From Bacteroidota bacterium (GTDB lineage: Bacteria > Bacteroidota > Bacteroidia > M30B66): DNA of 64,000 bases. The stretch covers positions 1 through 64,000 of the forward strand of contig JAIXYK010000053.1 in assembly GCA_027490225.1 (NCBI GenBank). The letters are read 5' to 3'. The notes below the pieces were generated by a model, which saw only the letters and a program-made list of their open reading frames with translations, did no database searches and had not been told where the DNA came from. The position numbers were made by a program, and so were the translations under genes. Shown in pieces: positions 38,501 through 47,600 of the stretch. How positions within the stretch are numbered: position 1 is the first letter of the stretch; every line of letters starts with the position of its first letter.

Positions 38501-41500
38501 AATGATTTATTAGAAAGATCAACTCCGTTGTTTACAATTATTTTGTCATCTGATCCATCAAAGTTTAATGCGGCACCTGGATTTGAAACTGAACCTGCTT
38601 CTCCAATTTGAAAATCACCGAATGAATTAAGTCCATTAGCCCTAACAACAATAACTTGATTGTTTTGACTTGGTAATGACCAATTCGGTGCATTATACTT
38701 TGCAACAATAAAATTTGTAAAATTTGCACCAGGATCCATATCTCCGGTTTCAGAGAAGATAAGATCGGCATAATTATAAGACAAACCATTGGTTGCTTCT
38801 ACATGCCAGAAACGATTTAAACTTTTATTAGGATCAATTCCTGAGGTTAGTATTTCTGGATGATCTGTTCCGGTAGTATTTACTAAAACAGCTCCTGCAG
38901 TAGTTGCATCAATGTATAAAATTATTGGGGCTCTGACAGTTGCATCTCCTACTTCTATATTTAATCCTTGAAGACCTGGAGATATTCCAACTTCTAAATT
39001 ACCATTCACCCAGCTATTGCCGCTGGTTCCTACACTACAGCCTGGGCTTAAAGTTAATTTGTTAGATCCTGTTGTAATGATACCATTAAGAAATGTTATT
39101 GCATTGTTAACTGTTAAATCACCATTTAAGCTAAGGCCTCCTCCAAAGTTGTTGATTTGTAAATTTTGAATGATACCATTAGAACCACTATATGTTTGAT
39201 TATTTAAACCAGAAAAGATGAAAGTGTTTCCATTAATTTGTCCTTCATTGAATACTTCTGCTCCAGTGAATTCGAGATCCACACCAGCATTAATACGACC
39301 TGCTAGACCAATATCTAAAAATCCATTTAATTCTATTGGTTGCTGGTTGATATTTAAAAATCCTCCAACATCAATTTGTCCAGAAGAAGTTGCATATAAA
39401 ACACCTCCGCTGTTAAGAGTCAGAGAAGTGCTTGGATTAATGCTCAACTGACCGAAATTTATAAATTGAACAGATGCACCACTTTGACCGGAGAAAATTG
39501 TATTTGCATTGATATTTGTTGTACCAAAGTTGTTGATAAACGCATTTGTTGTAGCGTTCAGTTCATCTGCATCATTAATATTGAAAACAGCGTTAGCTTC
39601 AATTCTTACTATTAAATCTCCTCCAATTGATTTACCATTGAAACCAATCATGTTTAAGACTCCTCCACCTAAAACTTGTAAAGTAGCACCACCATTTCCA
39701 CCTGATATGGAAGTAAAATCGCCCCAGTTAAATGTTGCTCCATCATTGGTAACAACATTTCCATTTATTGTAATTTCAACTGTACCAATGGTAACAGTAC
39801 CGTTATTCTGTAAATCTATGCCCGGTCCATCGTTAATTACAATAGAGTTTTCAGACCCTAGAAAAAGACTAGCTCCAGGTTCAACTGATGTTTCATCAAT
39901 TGTAGCATTTGTCATCAATGTAACATTGTGCGGATTTCTAATTACAATTGTTCCGTCAGTAGAATTTGGAGCTTGAGAAGCTGGCACCCAGTTGCATCCA
40001 TCATATGTTTCCCAAGTTGCAGGGTCGTTCCATAGACCGCTTTGGAAGCTTCGGTATTGGTTAGTTGGAGTACAAGCTATTTCGCCAATTTGATAATAAC
40101 TTACTCCACTCGTAACGGTTCTTACCCTTAGGGAAGTTGCGTCTTGAAAGGTAACCGTGCCAAGTGACCAATTACCACCATTTAATTCTCTGGCTAAGAA
40201 ATTAGTAGCATTAGCTCCAGGGTCCAAATCATTTAAAGGCCAAATAAACCTGGTTTGCACGTCTGTGTTTCCTACACCTACTTCTACACTCCAAAATCTA
40301 TTTACACTTTTTAATGGATTAAGACCAGAACCTGCAATATTTGGATTATCTCCGTCTGTCGTTGAAACTGTAACACCTCCATTACCCAATGAATTGAAAA
40401 CAGTTACAAGAGTTGGTCGGTAGCCGATTTCGTCTCCAATACGGTAACTTATTGTGTTTGTTCCCACTGGGAAATTCATTTGCAGGTTACCGTTTACATA
40501 CCATTCTGTTCCCGAAAAATTCTGAACTGTAGCGGTTGGAACTACAATAATTTTGTTAGAACCTGTATTGATATTACCATTGGTAAATGTTAAGATAAAG
40601 TTTATGGTTTGATTTCCTCCTAAATTAACACCCGAAACATTATCAATTGTTAAATATGAAACTGAACCAACACCGCTTAATGTTTGGGGTGAAACACCGT
40701 TAAAAGTTAGTGCATTATTGGTAACATTTCCATTATTGGTAAATTCACTACCAGTGAAGTTAATGTTATGACTTCCCGATAATGTAGCTCCAGTTGAAAT
40801 ATTATATGTACCAGAATGTGTTCCTATAGTATTGTTTAATCTTAATTCACCTGAATTGATTTCTGTGAGACCTGCTTGATTGAAGTTTACATTCGCATCA
40901 AAAGTTGTAATTCCATTTGTTTTATTAATTGTACCAGTATTGTTGAATGTTAACAGCGCTCCAGAAGTTTGATTAGTAAATCCAGCAGAAGCAGAAATGT
41001 TAAATGTACCTGTATTGTTTATTGTGGCATTAGTAGCGGCTAAGTTATAAACTATATTGCCAGTTGTAGACCAGTTAATTGTTCCAGCGTTGTTAATTGT
41101 TCTTTCGTCTTGAAGAATTGAAACATTGCCAGAGCCATTGATATTTAAAATTGCACCTGCTTGAATATTGGTACTACCTAAAGCCCTCATAGTGCCAGAA
41201 GTCCAGTTCACAGTAGTTCCAGTTTCGAAATTAAGATTTCCACCACCTTGAATGATTCCGTTTGAAGTAATCGTTGTAACAAGAGTTCCAGAAATATTGG
41301 TATTAGTCCCTTGTATTCTCCAACCAGCGCCATTTATTGTTACAGATCCGTTGCCGCTAATCGAATTGGTTCCTGAAAAGTCTGTATCTGAGCCAGCAAG
41401 GAAATCTAAAAATGCGTTGTTGGTAATTGAAGAACCATTTTCCATATTAAAATCTGTACTTGCAATGTTTAAAGTACCTGATTGCAAAGACATGGTTCCT

Positions 41501-42255
41501 TGGTTATTAAATATTACTCCTGCTTGAATGGTGCTGTTACTTGTAATTGATTTAATAAAAGTACCACTTGGAGTATTCGTAAAAGTAAATGTACCTCCAC
41601 TGGTATTGCTTAAAGCCGAAGATGTATTAAAATTGAATGTTCCACTATTAGTGATGCTTGTAGCAGAACCCGCAGAACTTGTAAGTATCTGACCAGCTCC
41701 AGAATAATTTACTGTACCTCCTGAATTATTTGTAATGGAAGCATTATTATTAAATCCTTGCGTTCCGCCTATACTAGTGATGTTTAAAGTTCCACCAGAA
41801 TTAACTGTTGTAGCCACATTGCCATTTAAATTTCCTGCATTCCAATTAAAGATACCACCATTACCTACTACAATTTCTCCTGTTCCAGCAACCGTTTGGG
41901 AGTTTGAAACATTAAAAGTTCCAAAAACTTGCACTTCTGTGAAGGAAACATCGTTAGATAATGTTAATTGATTTGTTCCAGCAATTCCCAAGGTAGCACC
42001 ATTTTCAACCACGATTTGATTTGCAGTGATTGAACTAGAAATGGAAACGGAATGAGGTGCTCTGATTCTTATCTCGTTATCCGAAATCGTCGGAGCAATT
42101 GCTGCTGGTAGCCAAACAGCACCATTGTATCTCTCCCAAGTAGAGGGCGAATTCCAGATTCCGCTTGTAATGCTGCGATAATTGCCTGCAATCTGAGCAT
42201 TAGAAATGAAAGAACAAAACAATACTAAATTGAGAAGTAGAAGTTTAAACTTCAT
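29560..42255 (-). CDS. Giant T9SS-exported multidomain adhesin/protease
   Basis: 4231 residues. Signal peptide (ending SNAQ, ~21). Two N-terminal parts (~24-700 and ~731-1200) each begin 'RSxxSGxWNxPxTWExYxG' and continue as Asn/Gly-rich beta-solenoid repeats. Then a LamG-like domain (~1228-1400), leucine-rich repeats (~1462-1650), a HYR-like region, a MopE-like Asp-rich motif (~1905-1970), and a subtilisin-fold protease (Asp2207, Glu2252, Ser2555; see findings). After that come MBG-type repeats (~2715-3110) containing nine KRSVNG motifs, seven 28-residue 'QPTGLACWQ' repeats split into two blocks (~3235-3640), Ig-like repeats (~3700-4125) and a type A sorting domain (YPNPGNGQFMI). It is likely a surface adhesin with a processing protease. 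A terminator follows the stop. Confidence 0.93.
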   Translation of the reverse strand: MKFKLLLLNLVLFCSFISNAQIAGNYRSITSGIWNSPSTWERYNGAVWLPAAIAPTISDNEIRIRAPHSVSISSSITANQIVVENGATLGIAGTNQLTLSNDVSFTEVQVFGTFNVSNSQTVAGTGEIVVGNGGIFNWNAGNLNGNVATTVNSGGTLNITSIGGTQGFNNNASITNNSGGTVNYSGAGQILTSSAGSATSITNSGTFNFNTSSALSNTSGGTFTFTNTPSGTFIKSITSNSTIQAGVIFNNQGTMSLQSGTLNIASTDFNMENGSSITNNAFLDFLAGSDTDFSGTNSISGNGSVTINGAGWRIQGTNTNISGTLVTTITSNGIIQGGGNLNFETGTTVNWTSGTMRALGSTNIQAGAILNINGSGNVSILQDERTINNAGTINWSTTGNIVYNLAATNATINNTGTFNISASAGFTNQTSGALLTFNNTGTINKTNGITTFDANVNFNQAGLTEINSGELRLNNTIGTHSGTYNISTGATLSGSHNINFTGSEFTNNGNVTNNALTFNGVSPQTLSGVGSVSYLTIDNVSGVNLGGNQTINFILTFTNGNINTGSNKIIVVPTATVQNFSGTEWYVNGNLQMNFPVGTNTISYRIGDEIGYRPTLVTVFNSLGNGGVTVSTTDGDNPNIAGSGLNPLKSVNRFWSVEVGVGNTDVQTRFIWPLNDLDPGANATNFLARELNGGNWSLGTVTFQDATSLRVRTVTSGVSYYQIGEIACTPTNQYRSFQSGLWNDPATWETYDGCNWVPASQAPNSTDGTIVIRNPHNVTLMTNATIDETSVEPGASLFLGSENSIVINDGPGIDLQNNGTVTIGTVEITINGNVVTNDGATFNWGDFTSISGGNGGATLQVLGGGVLNMIGFNGKSIGGDLIVRIEANAVFNINDADELNATTNAFINNFGTTNINANTIFSGQSGASVQFINFGQLSINPSTSLTLNSGGVLYATSSGQIDVGGFLNINQQPIELNGFLDIGLAGRINAGVDLEFTGAEVFNEGQINGNTFIFSGLNNQTYSGSNGIIQNLQINNFGGGLSLNGDLTVNNAITFLNGIITTGSNKLTLSPGCSVGTSGNSWVNGNLEVGISPGLQGLNIEVGDATVRAPIILYIDATTAGAVLVNTTGTDHPEILTSGIDPNKSLNRFWHVEATNGLSYNYADLIFSETGDMDPGANFTNFIVAKYNAPNWSLPSQNNQVIVVRANGLNSFGDFQIGEAGSVSNPGAALNFDGSDDKIIVNNGVDLSNKSFSVEMWLKQSGNANYNIAFAQGPNFGQNQSLHIGFAPNGNFFMFNFYQNDLGIAVTPDFNWHHWACTFDDVTKERKIYRDGVLITSDISPSSFLGDGSTDMYIGDAAYGNNNFDGNIDELRVWTRVISESEILANLNCEITPQTDLAAAYHFNQGFDGIANPTELALIDGSGNGYNGTLQSFALDGTSSNWVAPGGVVTGTNCPPPICIVNIPDVNFKNALLAIPGLDANDNGQIECSEAQTIDYSIDVSGQNITDLTGIEAFTNLFGLNASDNQIASINAAIPPNINFLNLSTNNLTDVNLSAFNFLSQLNLQNNNLSNIDVSSLTNLSDLNVDFNNLTNLNVSNNTNLQFLRCRNNNITDLNVSNLNSLIELYINNNQLQSLNVKNTNNLNFINFDATGNPNLSCIGVNEVAYMNSNWSIGKDASSSFEFDCSVTCTEPPIITNCPSDITICQSNALGNCDVSFNIQPIASPIVLQTFDRFITYSNVSINGGSNQATVAPGSQVNLAYDLSVAFDPITGFCPGCVVQSSIGIGATSNRLQCEDNISNGYTNSFFGGSFTAPTQPGVYYLTQFVTLDFFCQPKNYDNIPSNAIGLIIVGSPVATATSNCSSVTITNDAPACFPIGTTTVTWTATDINNLATTCTQNITVTPADIYYPDFDADGFGNVGNPIYSCSPIAGLTTVGSDCNDYNSAQNPSAAEIVNGIDDNCDGNIDNLVTCNISLSTTTGNTLFICNEVNASTGDVDLVVTNGLPPYVFTGDDTLNLPPGNYNYQVTDANGCNASVSVQAIITDCIIPYYQPPVNDTISNLIGSELTQLFLFPASVVDTNNVNNIFVTQDGNTPEETKVLIEIISNINEYQGLLALLQTPEYGLTDIIDNGDSTLIITGFYPISKLRKLDSLATLINYVRPYYSPIASAFPRTGLTVTQGDTAQTTDRVKQGWEVSGNGIKVGVLSDSYNTKANDPAGRDVENEDLPGIDNPNYPLPVTVLEEYPYGKATDEGRAMLQIVHDVAPNAQLYFKSGFISAGNFADGIKELRDLGCKVIVDDITYITEPFFQDGVIAQAVEDVSATGVNYFTSAGNFGQKSYEGIFSPVPAPATFTGLAHDFGGGEVYQKLSLTRGTYTIALQWEDDFYSLGQSEGASNDLDIYLIEDSGARKFGFNRNNIGGDPLEVLPFVVESNVNAKIIVTRKRGTENVRFKYVIFRGDGSIVEFNQGQGTILAQANAESAMAVGAVLYKNTPAYGVNTPTVASFSSKGGVLINGVNRNKPDFVAPNGVNTTVDFGFAEGNAIDGDLFPNFFGTSAAAPHAAGLAALLQEAKGRYFNGESFSSAQMKALLQGTSIDMGPDGQDDLTGAGFIQGEAAIASFANPVPIVSGFTTQNTTNTPGTDVVNITLNGDYFDENASVIFQYDTIPATVISENELTVQLPPFFGNPPLTVYNPSITTNGLDGGMSDSLYLFGTIPQNVKVTVNNAVKKYGEKIPPYEVSVTINGTPLANTGLSLESLGLTDLTYTSTATTLSSVGLYLRRASSSVTDLSNPQSQALSEFYNYQFVDGVLSIIRMPLLVTPKDTTLVFGESIKGKEIKFNYTYDLTNIDPADQAVFLDSLETEHQSTMSNAVVLVDGKRSVNGRFLTGDDLTNMSFLTSGKRSVNGKRSVNGKRSVNGFVNDTTDYIPLAVESLFDYQVDSANATFYNGTLAVNGKRSVNGSAAINGKRSVNGEATVNGKRSVNGKRSVNGKRSVNTTTFNDESNENAVLIVDSLDFVDDEDGLLENDSIVGYTSMNMITGVTVGNWYIAPGVLMSENFDISYGLGNLTITPETLSVKADDKTVNCQGVQPEYTFTNSIYQYESVDSNVVASGPDFTILDADNNPVSPGNLSPGSYTIVPSNLVQLDSVPNYIPVYENGTLTVSAGPTAIAEEGTITCFGGTTTVNIIASGGTAPYTGDGVKTVSAGNYSFVVTDANGCSFTVSGSISQPSLPAQPTGLACWQSSTFNQNTCAWEISGTQPEQPTGLACWQTATFNTVSCAWDVSGTQAPQPTGLACWQTANFNTETCSWDITGTQAPQPTGLACWQTATFNSGTCSWDVTGTQAPQPTGLACWQTATFNTVSCAWQVSGTQPVENFVSPTAIPIATTDLFSVSPSVEARARWGASGFEAVLFTPANPGPPPNGVGLNLNPSGTPIWGDGQTRNFKFTYNAATGATTWSIDWNNNFSFGSGESVSSTSSSLVNKGFNYLNIFLQGAAVNAPNTGASVTVQNLNINGANFGNYMANNSTVVSQNIKNSSGVFGDITATGNITFVNGPGTAQELPRFWIQLGQPVTLQPQNCWDNYVLNNTTCQWQNIGTQPTQPTGLACWQTATFNTTSCSWVVTGTQAPQPTGLACWQTATFNTTSCEWDVTGTEPAPVVTTATACGTYTWTANNQTYNQSGTYNFQDGCTSRILQLTITPAPTASAITGPTNSCPHQGTNGTIATYSIQTTNASSFVWTLPSGSTNVTGQGTASISFRFASSFNSGNVSVTVSGCGSSIQRSISVTRTAPATPGTISGPVNICAFRGTGNLVTYSIAAVANATSYTWTPPSGITISNGNGTTSIQVLIGSTFSGGSIKVRAISACANSSERSLALSVSTPSTPGSISGNNKACSGDVFTYSVAAVNNASSYSWTIPTGTTITAGLGTNSISLSFGSGYTGGTLSVRAVNGCGQSSLRSLTLSRNLPSKPGSISGLTNNLCGGGTFTYSIAAVANASSYNWTIPQGANIITNNGNSITVSIPANFTSGNITVAAVNGCGTSAAQCLSLSRLPATPSIISGPTTVCRNQQNVAYSVTGISGLTYTWTVPSGATITSGQGTASIIVKFGTSNGSVGVKANNSCGSSSVRCISICTTTCKIEGEAPEEEIAKIEGAEAIVYPNPGNGQFMIDAIRSDYQQTLKVYSSNGQLVKNEIIPIGVERMTISLDKEASGLYLIRIEGESRVQELRYIKQ
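31265..32553 (-). repeat. Cys/Trp 28-residue repeats in the giant protein, two blocks
   Basis: Five tandem ~84-bp units (about 32121-32553) and two more (about 31265-31460) encode 'QPTGLACWQxATFNxxxCxWxVxGTQ', each with two Cys and two Trp. Between the blocks lie a ~190-residue beta domain and one degenerate unit (QPQNCWDNYVLNNTTCQWQN). The regular Cys pair suggests one disulfide per unit. Confidence 0.8.
33266..33632 (-). repeat. Nine KRSVNG motifs within MBG-type repeats
   Basis: The translated minus strand has nine copies of KRSVN(G) at about residues 2876-2991: one alone, three in tandem, two singles, three in tandem. The DNA copies use different synonymous codons (AAA/AAG, CGT/CGC/AGA, TCT/TCA, GTA/GTT/GTG), so the peptide rather than the DNA is conserved. 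Confidence 0.85.
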
Positions 42256-42612
42256 AAAGGAGGTTATTTTAGGTTAGGGTTGCAAAAATAATAAAAAACT
42301 TACCTAATAGCAAATAGGTAATAACACCCATTTGTATTGGTAAGAATTTATTAACATTTTGAAGTTCAATGTTATGTTAAAAAATAAGTTTTGGTTTTAT
42401 ATTTATTTTTTGACATAAAATGAAATTTGTTTACATGGTATCAAAACATTATTTAAGTAAAAAATAATTGCGTGTTTATTGCTCTTATTTTTAATAACAT
42501 TTTAGTTTTCAATTTTTTTGAAACTATTAAATCTACATTTGTTTCTCCTAGTTTTGAACCAAAATTCTAGTTAGGAAAAGTTGATATTCTAAATAAGAAA
42601 ATAAAACAAATC
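42256..42612. promoter_or_regulatory. Divergent promoter region of the giant gene and a T9SS gene
   Basis: 357 bp, extremely AT-rich, with no gene. It must contain both promoters and the leader of the giant gene. GGAGG at 42258-42262 on the plus strand does not serve the minus-strand gene. No hairpin or repeat stands out. Confidence 0.4.
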
Positions 42613-44541
42613 ATGCTTTACAATAGACGACTTTCCATTTCATTATTCGTTTTATTTTTGATTTTCTCCATTTCAACCAACGCCCAAACCAACAAACCTA
42701 AATGGTACTTTCTGTTAGATGGGTATTTGGATGTAATTGTAAAAGATGTGGAAGTTGACACAGCTGGTAATTCCTACGTAGCCGTTGATTATAGCGGGAA
42801 TTTAACTGTTCCTGTTTTGAGAAAGAAGTTACCTAATGCGCATCATGTGCATGCTCTTTTTTTGAAATTAGATAAAACAGGGAAACCACTTTGGGCACAT
42901 GCATTAAAAAGTGCTTTTGATAACCGAATCAATGACATTACTTTGGCTCCCAATGGAGATGTTTTGATAACTGGTTTTGGAGATGGAATTATGCATTTTC
43001 CTGGATTGAAAGACACTTTAAAATTAGGGAAAGCAAGAGAGAATGTTTTTGGAAATTACCCACAAGGTATTTTTATTGCAAGGTACAGTTCTACAGGAGA
43101 TCGGCGATGGGCGCACTTTTGGAATACTGGCTGGGGAGAGGGGAAAAGTGTAGCAGTAAATAGCAAAGATGAGGTTTACTGGAGCTATTATCACAGAAAT
43201 AGTTTGCGAGAAAATGGGCAATTGGTTGATTCTTTTGAATATACAGGCATTTCAAGAGCGAAAGTTGCAATTGCAAAATTTACTGGAAATGGAAAATTGG
43301 TAGAGATTAAGAAGTTCGATGAAGAAGAAACTTCGAGCACTGTTAAAGCAACTAATCTTAAGTTTGATGCTGCGGACAATCTTTATATTTATGGGACTTT
43401 TTCGAAATTGATTAGATTTTCAGCAAATGATTCCTTAACCAACGATAGTTACTACGAAGGTGCAGATGCATATGTGGCAAAATACGATTCTACTGGAAAA
43501 TTTAAATGGGTAAGAAGGGCAGGAGGGCAGAACTACCAGGAAATTTTGGATATTGATTTTGGTGAAGATGGTTCCATATACGCAGCAGGATATTACAGCT
43601 ATGAATGTATTTTGAGTGATGGCATACAGTTGATTCAGAAAAGCAAGTACGAGTATAAATCGGGGTATAGCTTGTTTTACTTTAAGCTTTTTACTGATGG
43701 AGAACTGGCATTTTCAAGATACGAAGAGCAGGAAGGGTATAATACCAGTTTTATGACATCATCTATGGCTGTAGATCAGAATGGTGAAACGCATATTGTG
43801 GGAAGGTATGATGGGAATATAAATCTAGAAGGATTTAAAATGGAATCGAGGGTTTACACCAGTAATTTCTTTGATAGTTATTGGAAGGAAGACAAATTGC
43901 TAAATCTGGAAAATGTTGGTTTTCATCCAAAAGGTAGTTTTAGCCCTTATAAAATCAGGATGAATAATGGATTTTACGCTGTTGCCGGCATTTATTTTGG
44001 CGATAGTTGTGGTATGGTAGTGAAAGGGAAGAAAGAAATTTTTACAAATAAAGACCATGGTAATTCGGCATTTATTTATGGAGGAGAAATCCCCTGGATA
44101 AAAGAAAAACCTAAGCAAGCAATTGTTAAAAGTAGCAGAGAGCAGCATTTAGTTTATTTAAAACCGCTTTTAGCTTGTGTGAAAAATGCGGAAGAAAATA
44201 TTCCTGACATTTGGTTCCCAACTGAGGATTCTATTCCCTCTCGTGAAACATGGTTAAACCAATCTCCTTGCGGAAATAAAGTAGCAAGTATAGAAGCGAA
44301 GCTGTTTCCTAATCCTACAAACGGACCTGTAACTTTGCAATTACTTGGAATGAAAGATGGAACGGCGCAGGTTGATATTTTTTCTAATAATGGGAAATTG
44401 ATGTTATCTCAAAAAGTGAGTATTTCGGAAACTGAGCAAGCTTTGCAATTTGATTTGAGCAACGCCGCTGCTGGTATTTATTTTTTAAGAATTGTGTATG
44501 GTGGATTTGAGAAAGCTTTGCGGATTGTGAAAGTGGAATAA
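42613..44541 (+). CDS. T9SS-exported SBBP-like propeller protein
   Basis: 642 residues with a signal peptide ending STNAQ (~25). Residues ~30-480 contain repeats such as 'DTAGNSYVAVDYSGNLTVP', 'APNGDVLITGFGDG', 'DAADNLYIYGTFS' and 'GEDGSIYAAGYYS', the SBBP-type beta-propeller pattern of Bacteroidota. A linker with two cysteines follows, then a type A sorting domain from ~560 (FPNPTNGPVTL ... AAGIYFLRIVYGG). It is exported by the type IX system. It is convergent with the metalloprotease gene, and a REP-like repeat lies between the two stops. Confidence 0.85.
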   Translation: MLYNRRLSISLFVLFLIFSISTNAQTNKPKWYFLLDGYLDVIVKDVEVDTAGNSYVAVDYSGNLTVPVLRKKLPNAHHVHALFLKLDKTGKPLWAHALKSAFDNRINDITLAPNGDVLITGFGDGIMHFPGLKDTLKLGKARENVFGNYPQGIFIARYSSTGDRRWAHFWNTGWGEGKSVAVNSKDEVYWSYYHRNSLRENGQLVDSFEYTGISRAKVAIAKFTGNGKLVEIKKFDEEETSSTVKATNLKFDAADNLYIYGTFSKLIRFSANDSLTNDSYYEGADAYVAKYDSTGKFKWVRRAGGQNYQEILDIDFGEDGSIYAAGYYSYECILSDGIQLIQKSKYEYKSGYSLFYFKLFTDGELAFSRYEEQEGYNTSFMTSSMAVDQNGETHIVGRYDGNINLEGFKMESRVYTSNFFDSYWKEDKLLNLENVGFHPKGSFSPYKIRMNNGFYAVAGIYFGDSCGMVVKGKKEIFTNKDHGNSAFIYGGEIPWIKEKPKQAIVKSSREQHLVYLKPLLACVKNAEENIPDIWFPTEDSIPSRETWLNQSPCGNKVASIEAKLFPNPTNGPVTLQLLGMKDGTAQVDIFSNNGKLMLSQKVSISETEQALQFDLSNAAAGIYFLRIVYGGFEKALRIVKVE

Positions 44542-44571
44542 ACCCACTATTTTATTTTTTGAAAACTAAAT

Positions 44572-44674
44572 GCCCAGCGTAAGCGGGTGAGCCAGACACC
44601 TTGTGTGGGCGAACACGCGACCTTCGCCAATGCGCGCAGCTTGAAAAGCGCGCATTGGCGAAGGTTACGCCCAA
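44572..44674 (-). repeat. REP-like GC-rich repeat, copy 1
   Basis: A 103-bp GC-rich element in AT-rich surroundings, between two convergent genes, 11 nt after the minus-strand metalloprotease stop. The main stem is CCTTCGCCAATGCGCGC / GCGCGCATTGGCGAAGG, with an outer GGGCG/CGCCC pair and a small ACAC-CTT-GTGT hairpin. It could also act as a transcription stop or mRNA 3' stabiliser. Confidence 0.75.
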
Positions 44675-44685
44675 ACAATAATAAT

Positions 44686-47600
44686 TTAATGCTTCACAAA
44701 GACCCTACTTGTAAATGTGTTATTGGAAGTAAAGCGAACCAGATACGTTCCTTGTGACCAGTTAGATATGTTTAACTTTTCTTGTTTGGTCGATTTGATT
44801 TCTTGGCTGTAACAAAGTTGTCCTAAATTATTGAATACTTGAATGGTGCCGTTCTCTGGATGTGAAAAACTAATTTGAACTTCTTCGTTGGCAGGATTTG
44901 GGAAAATAGAAAAACTGTTTTTGGCATCGGTCTCATTGATGCCGAGTATGCAATCTATTACGTAAAAGGTGTCTCTTGATTCACACCCGAAGGCATCTGT
45001 TGCAAGGAGTGAATATGTACCAATTGAGGTGAGGGGTAAATTTTGGGATGTTGCGCCAGTGGACCATAAGTAAGAGATGAAGCCAGCCGGTGCGTTCAAT
45101 GTAAAAGGAAGTGCAGTTTTGCATACGGTGCTTACACCATTTAAATTTAGGTTTAAGTTGATTGGTGTTGATGCCGTAATCTGAATGGTGTCGGTAACAG
45201 AATTTTCGCAACCTGAAGGTACAGTAACCCAATATGATCCTGAATTAAATGCTGTGTAGGTACTATTTTGAGAACCATCTTGCCATGTGTAACTTAGATA
45301 GTTTTGGGTAGTTTGCAACACTACTACCTGGTCTCCACATATGTTATCATCGGGACCAAGACTGAGGTTAGTTACGGTAGGATAAGGACTATAAATAGTG
45401 GTGTCTGTAAAAATGCAACCTGAATGACCTTTGAGCGTAACGAAATATACGCCTGCAGTATCTATAAAATATGGATTTTGGGTGCTACCATCTTGCCATA
45501 AGTAATAAATAAAATCATTTCCGGGATTCAGCCATAAACTATCGCAACCAAATATTTGTTCAGGCAAATTTGTAGTTTCCTGTTGGTTTGTTTGAATGTG
45601 AATGGTATCTCGGGTTATGCCGCATCTGCCAAAAACTGTAGCAAAAATGGTGTCGGTGCCGATATTGTTTCCACTGGTTAAAGTGCAGGAATTTTGGCCA
45701 TTTTGAGCGGAAAATACCCCCTGGCCAATATGTTGCCAAATGGTAGAGTCTTCTGCTGATGAAAGTGCAATGCCATAAGTATAAGTACCACCACCTTTGC
45801 AAATATTTTGTGGACCAGCAATTACAGGATTGCTCGGATTTAAATAACCTTGAAGCATATTAGGAAAGGAGGAGCCAGATTGAAAAGTTGGAAATTCGCC
45901 AATCGGTCTTGAATAAAATTGACAAGCTGCACCAGGTAAGTTTGGTTCTCGTATTTCGTCAATATTACCGCCAGTATTTGGATTGACATAAATTTTTCCG
46001 TTAGAAGCCAACACAAGTGTACCAAAAGTGGCCAGATTATAAGGGTCTACCGCATACCTTGAATTTTGAATAGCGTTTGCTGTGGTATATGTTAAGTCGT
46101 ATTGTAATAAATCGGAACCTTGCCAAAGACTTACATATAACTTTGAATTGTCGGGAGAAAATACGACATTAAATGGTTGTTGATTAATCTCAGTGCTGAG
46201 CAATAATTCAATAGGATTGAAATATTCTCCGGTTTGCTTGTTGAAATCGGACACTAAAACTCTCCAAGGCCAACCGGCAATCATACAAGCGGCCATTCTG
46301 TTGCCATCGTTTGAAAATCTCATTCCACCAAGTTCTGATTGACTTGCTGTACCAATATTTGAAATTACTGGTTGGATATTGATTCCGTTGTTATCGATAA
46401 GGAACGCATACCATTTGTTGGTTCCATTTTCCTGGGCGCCCACCCAAATATCTCGCCCGTTTGCATGCCATGTTGCGCTTAGCTTTTCGCTTCCCAAATC
46501 GAGAATTTTTATGTTTTTGTAATTGGGAACAACATCGCCTAAACCACCATTCAAAGTCATATCTACTAGGCTGTAGCGCATGCCATTTGCTAAATAGTTT
46601 TCTGAGCAATCGTTGGTGAAAACATAAAATTGGTTTGGGTTTCCTGGGTTTGGAGTTATGATTACGGCTTGTGAAGAAGATTGGCAACCAAGTAAAGAAT
46701 TTCCATTTGGCATTATGCCATAATTTGCATCCCAAATTTTACTTCCATCGGATAGAAATAGTAAATTTCCATCTGCATCTGAGATAGTAGAGGTACATTC
46801 ATTGAATACATCGAAAATTGGTGAAGCAGTTTGTAAAATTCCTCCTTCTGTAAATCTCATACCACCATTCGCAAAGACCCAATTGTCTGTGACTTTAGAG
46901 TAATTGCAATTTCCTATTTGGAAGAATTTAGTGGCTGAGGTGTCGAAACAAGTTCCGTTTCCAGTAATTAAATATAAGGCATGAGCACCAGCGGTAAGAA
47001 AAGTTTGGTTCCAAATAGTGTTGGTTGTGGATGGTTGACCGTCTAAAATCCATTGATTGCTGAGGTTATTTAAGGATAAATTAGTTGTGGTAATTTGGTC
47101 TCCAGGATTAAACTCAGTAGTTGAAGTAAAGTTAAAATTAGCTTGTGATGGGCACTCTACCTGCACAATGAGCGTTTTTGTTTCCAAGCAATTGGGAGAG
47201 TCGTTAAAAGCAGTAAGTTCTATGGTATAGGTGCCTGCAGTAGGAAAAAGATAAGTAAGTTCGTATTGATTCCCGACAATTTGGTTATTTATTTTCCATT
47301 CAACAAAATTAGGTAGGCTAATTGGGTTGCTGACAAAAGTTGCGGTAAAAGTTATACTATCGCCAGCTGTAATTTGAAGACTACTACTTGTTATGTTGCT
47401 TTGCATAGGGAAGAAGCACAGACTTTGACACGCAACAGATTGTAAGAGAATGGCCCTTTCTTCATTAAGCGCAGCTTGCATTCTTGCAGCTTGTCCGGCA
47501 GTGAAGAATTTTTGACAGGCTTGAAAGCCATAATCCATGTAGTTTTGAAATTGGTCGGGTTGGTCGCCGATGCCACCCAATGCAACAGCCCTGAATGGAT

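Noticed and set aside
39218-41971. Several plus-strand Pro/Val-rich frames opposite the giant gene
   Set aside because: They are the complement of Asn/Gly/Thr-rich repeat codons and have no independent support.
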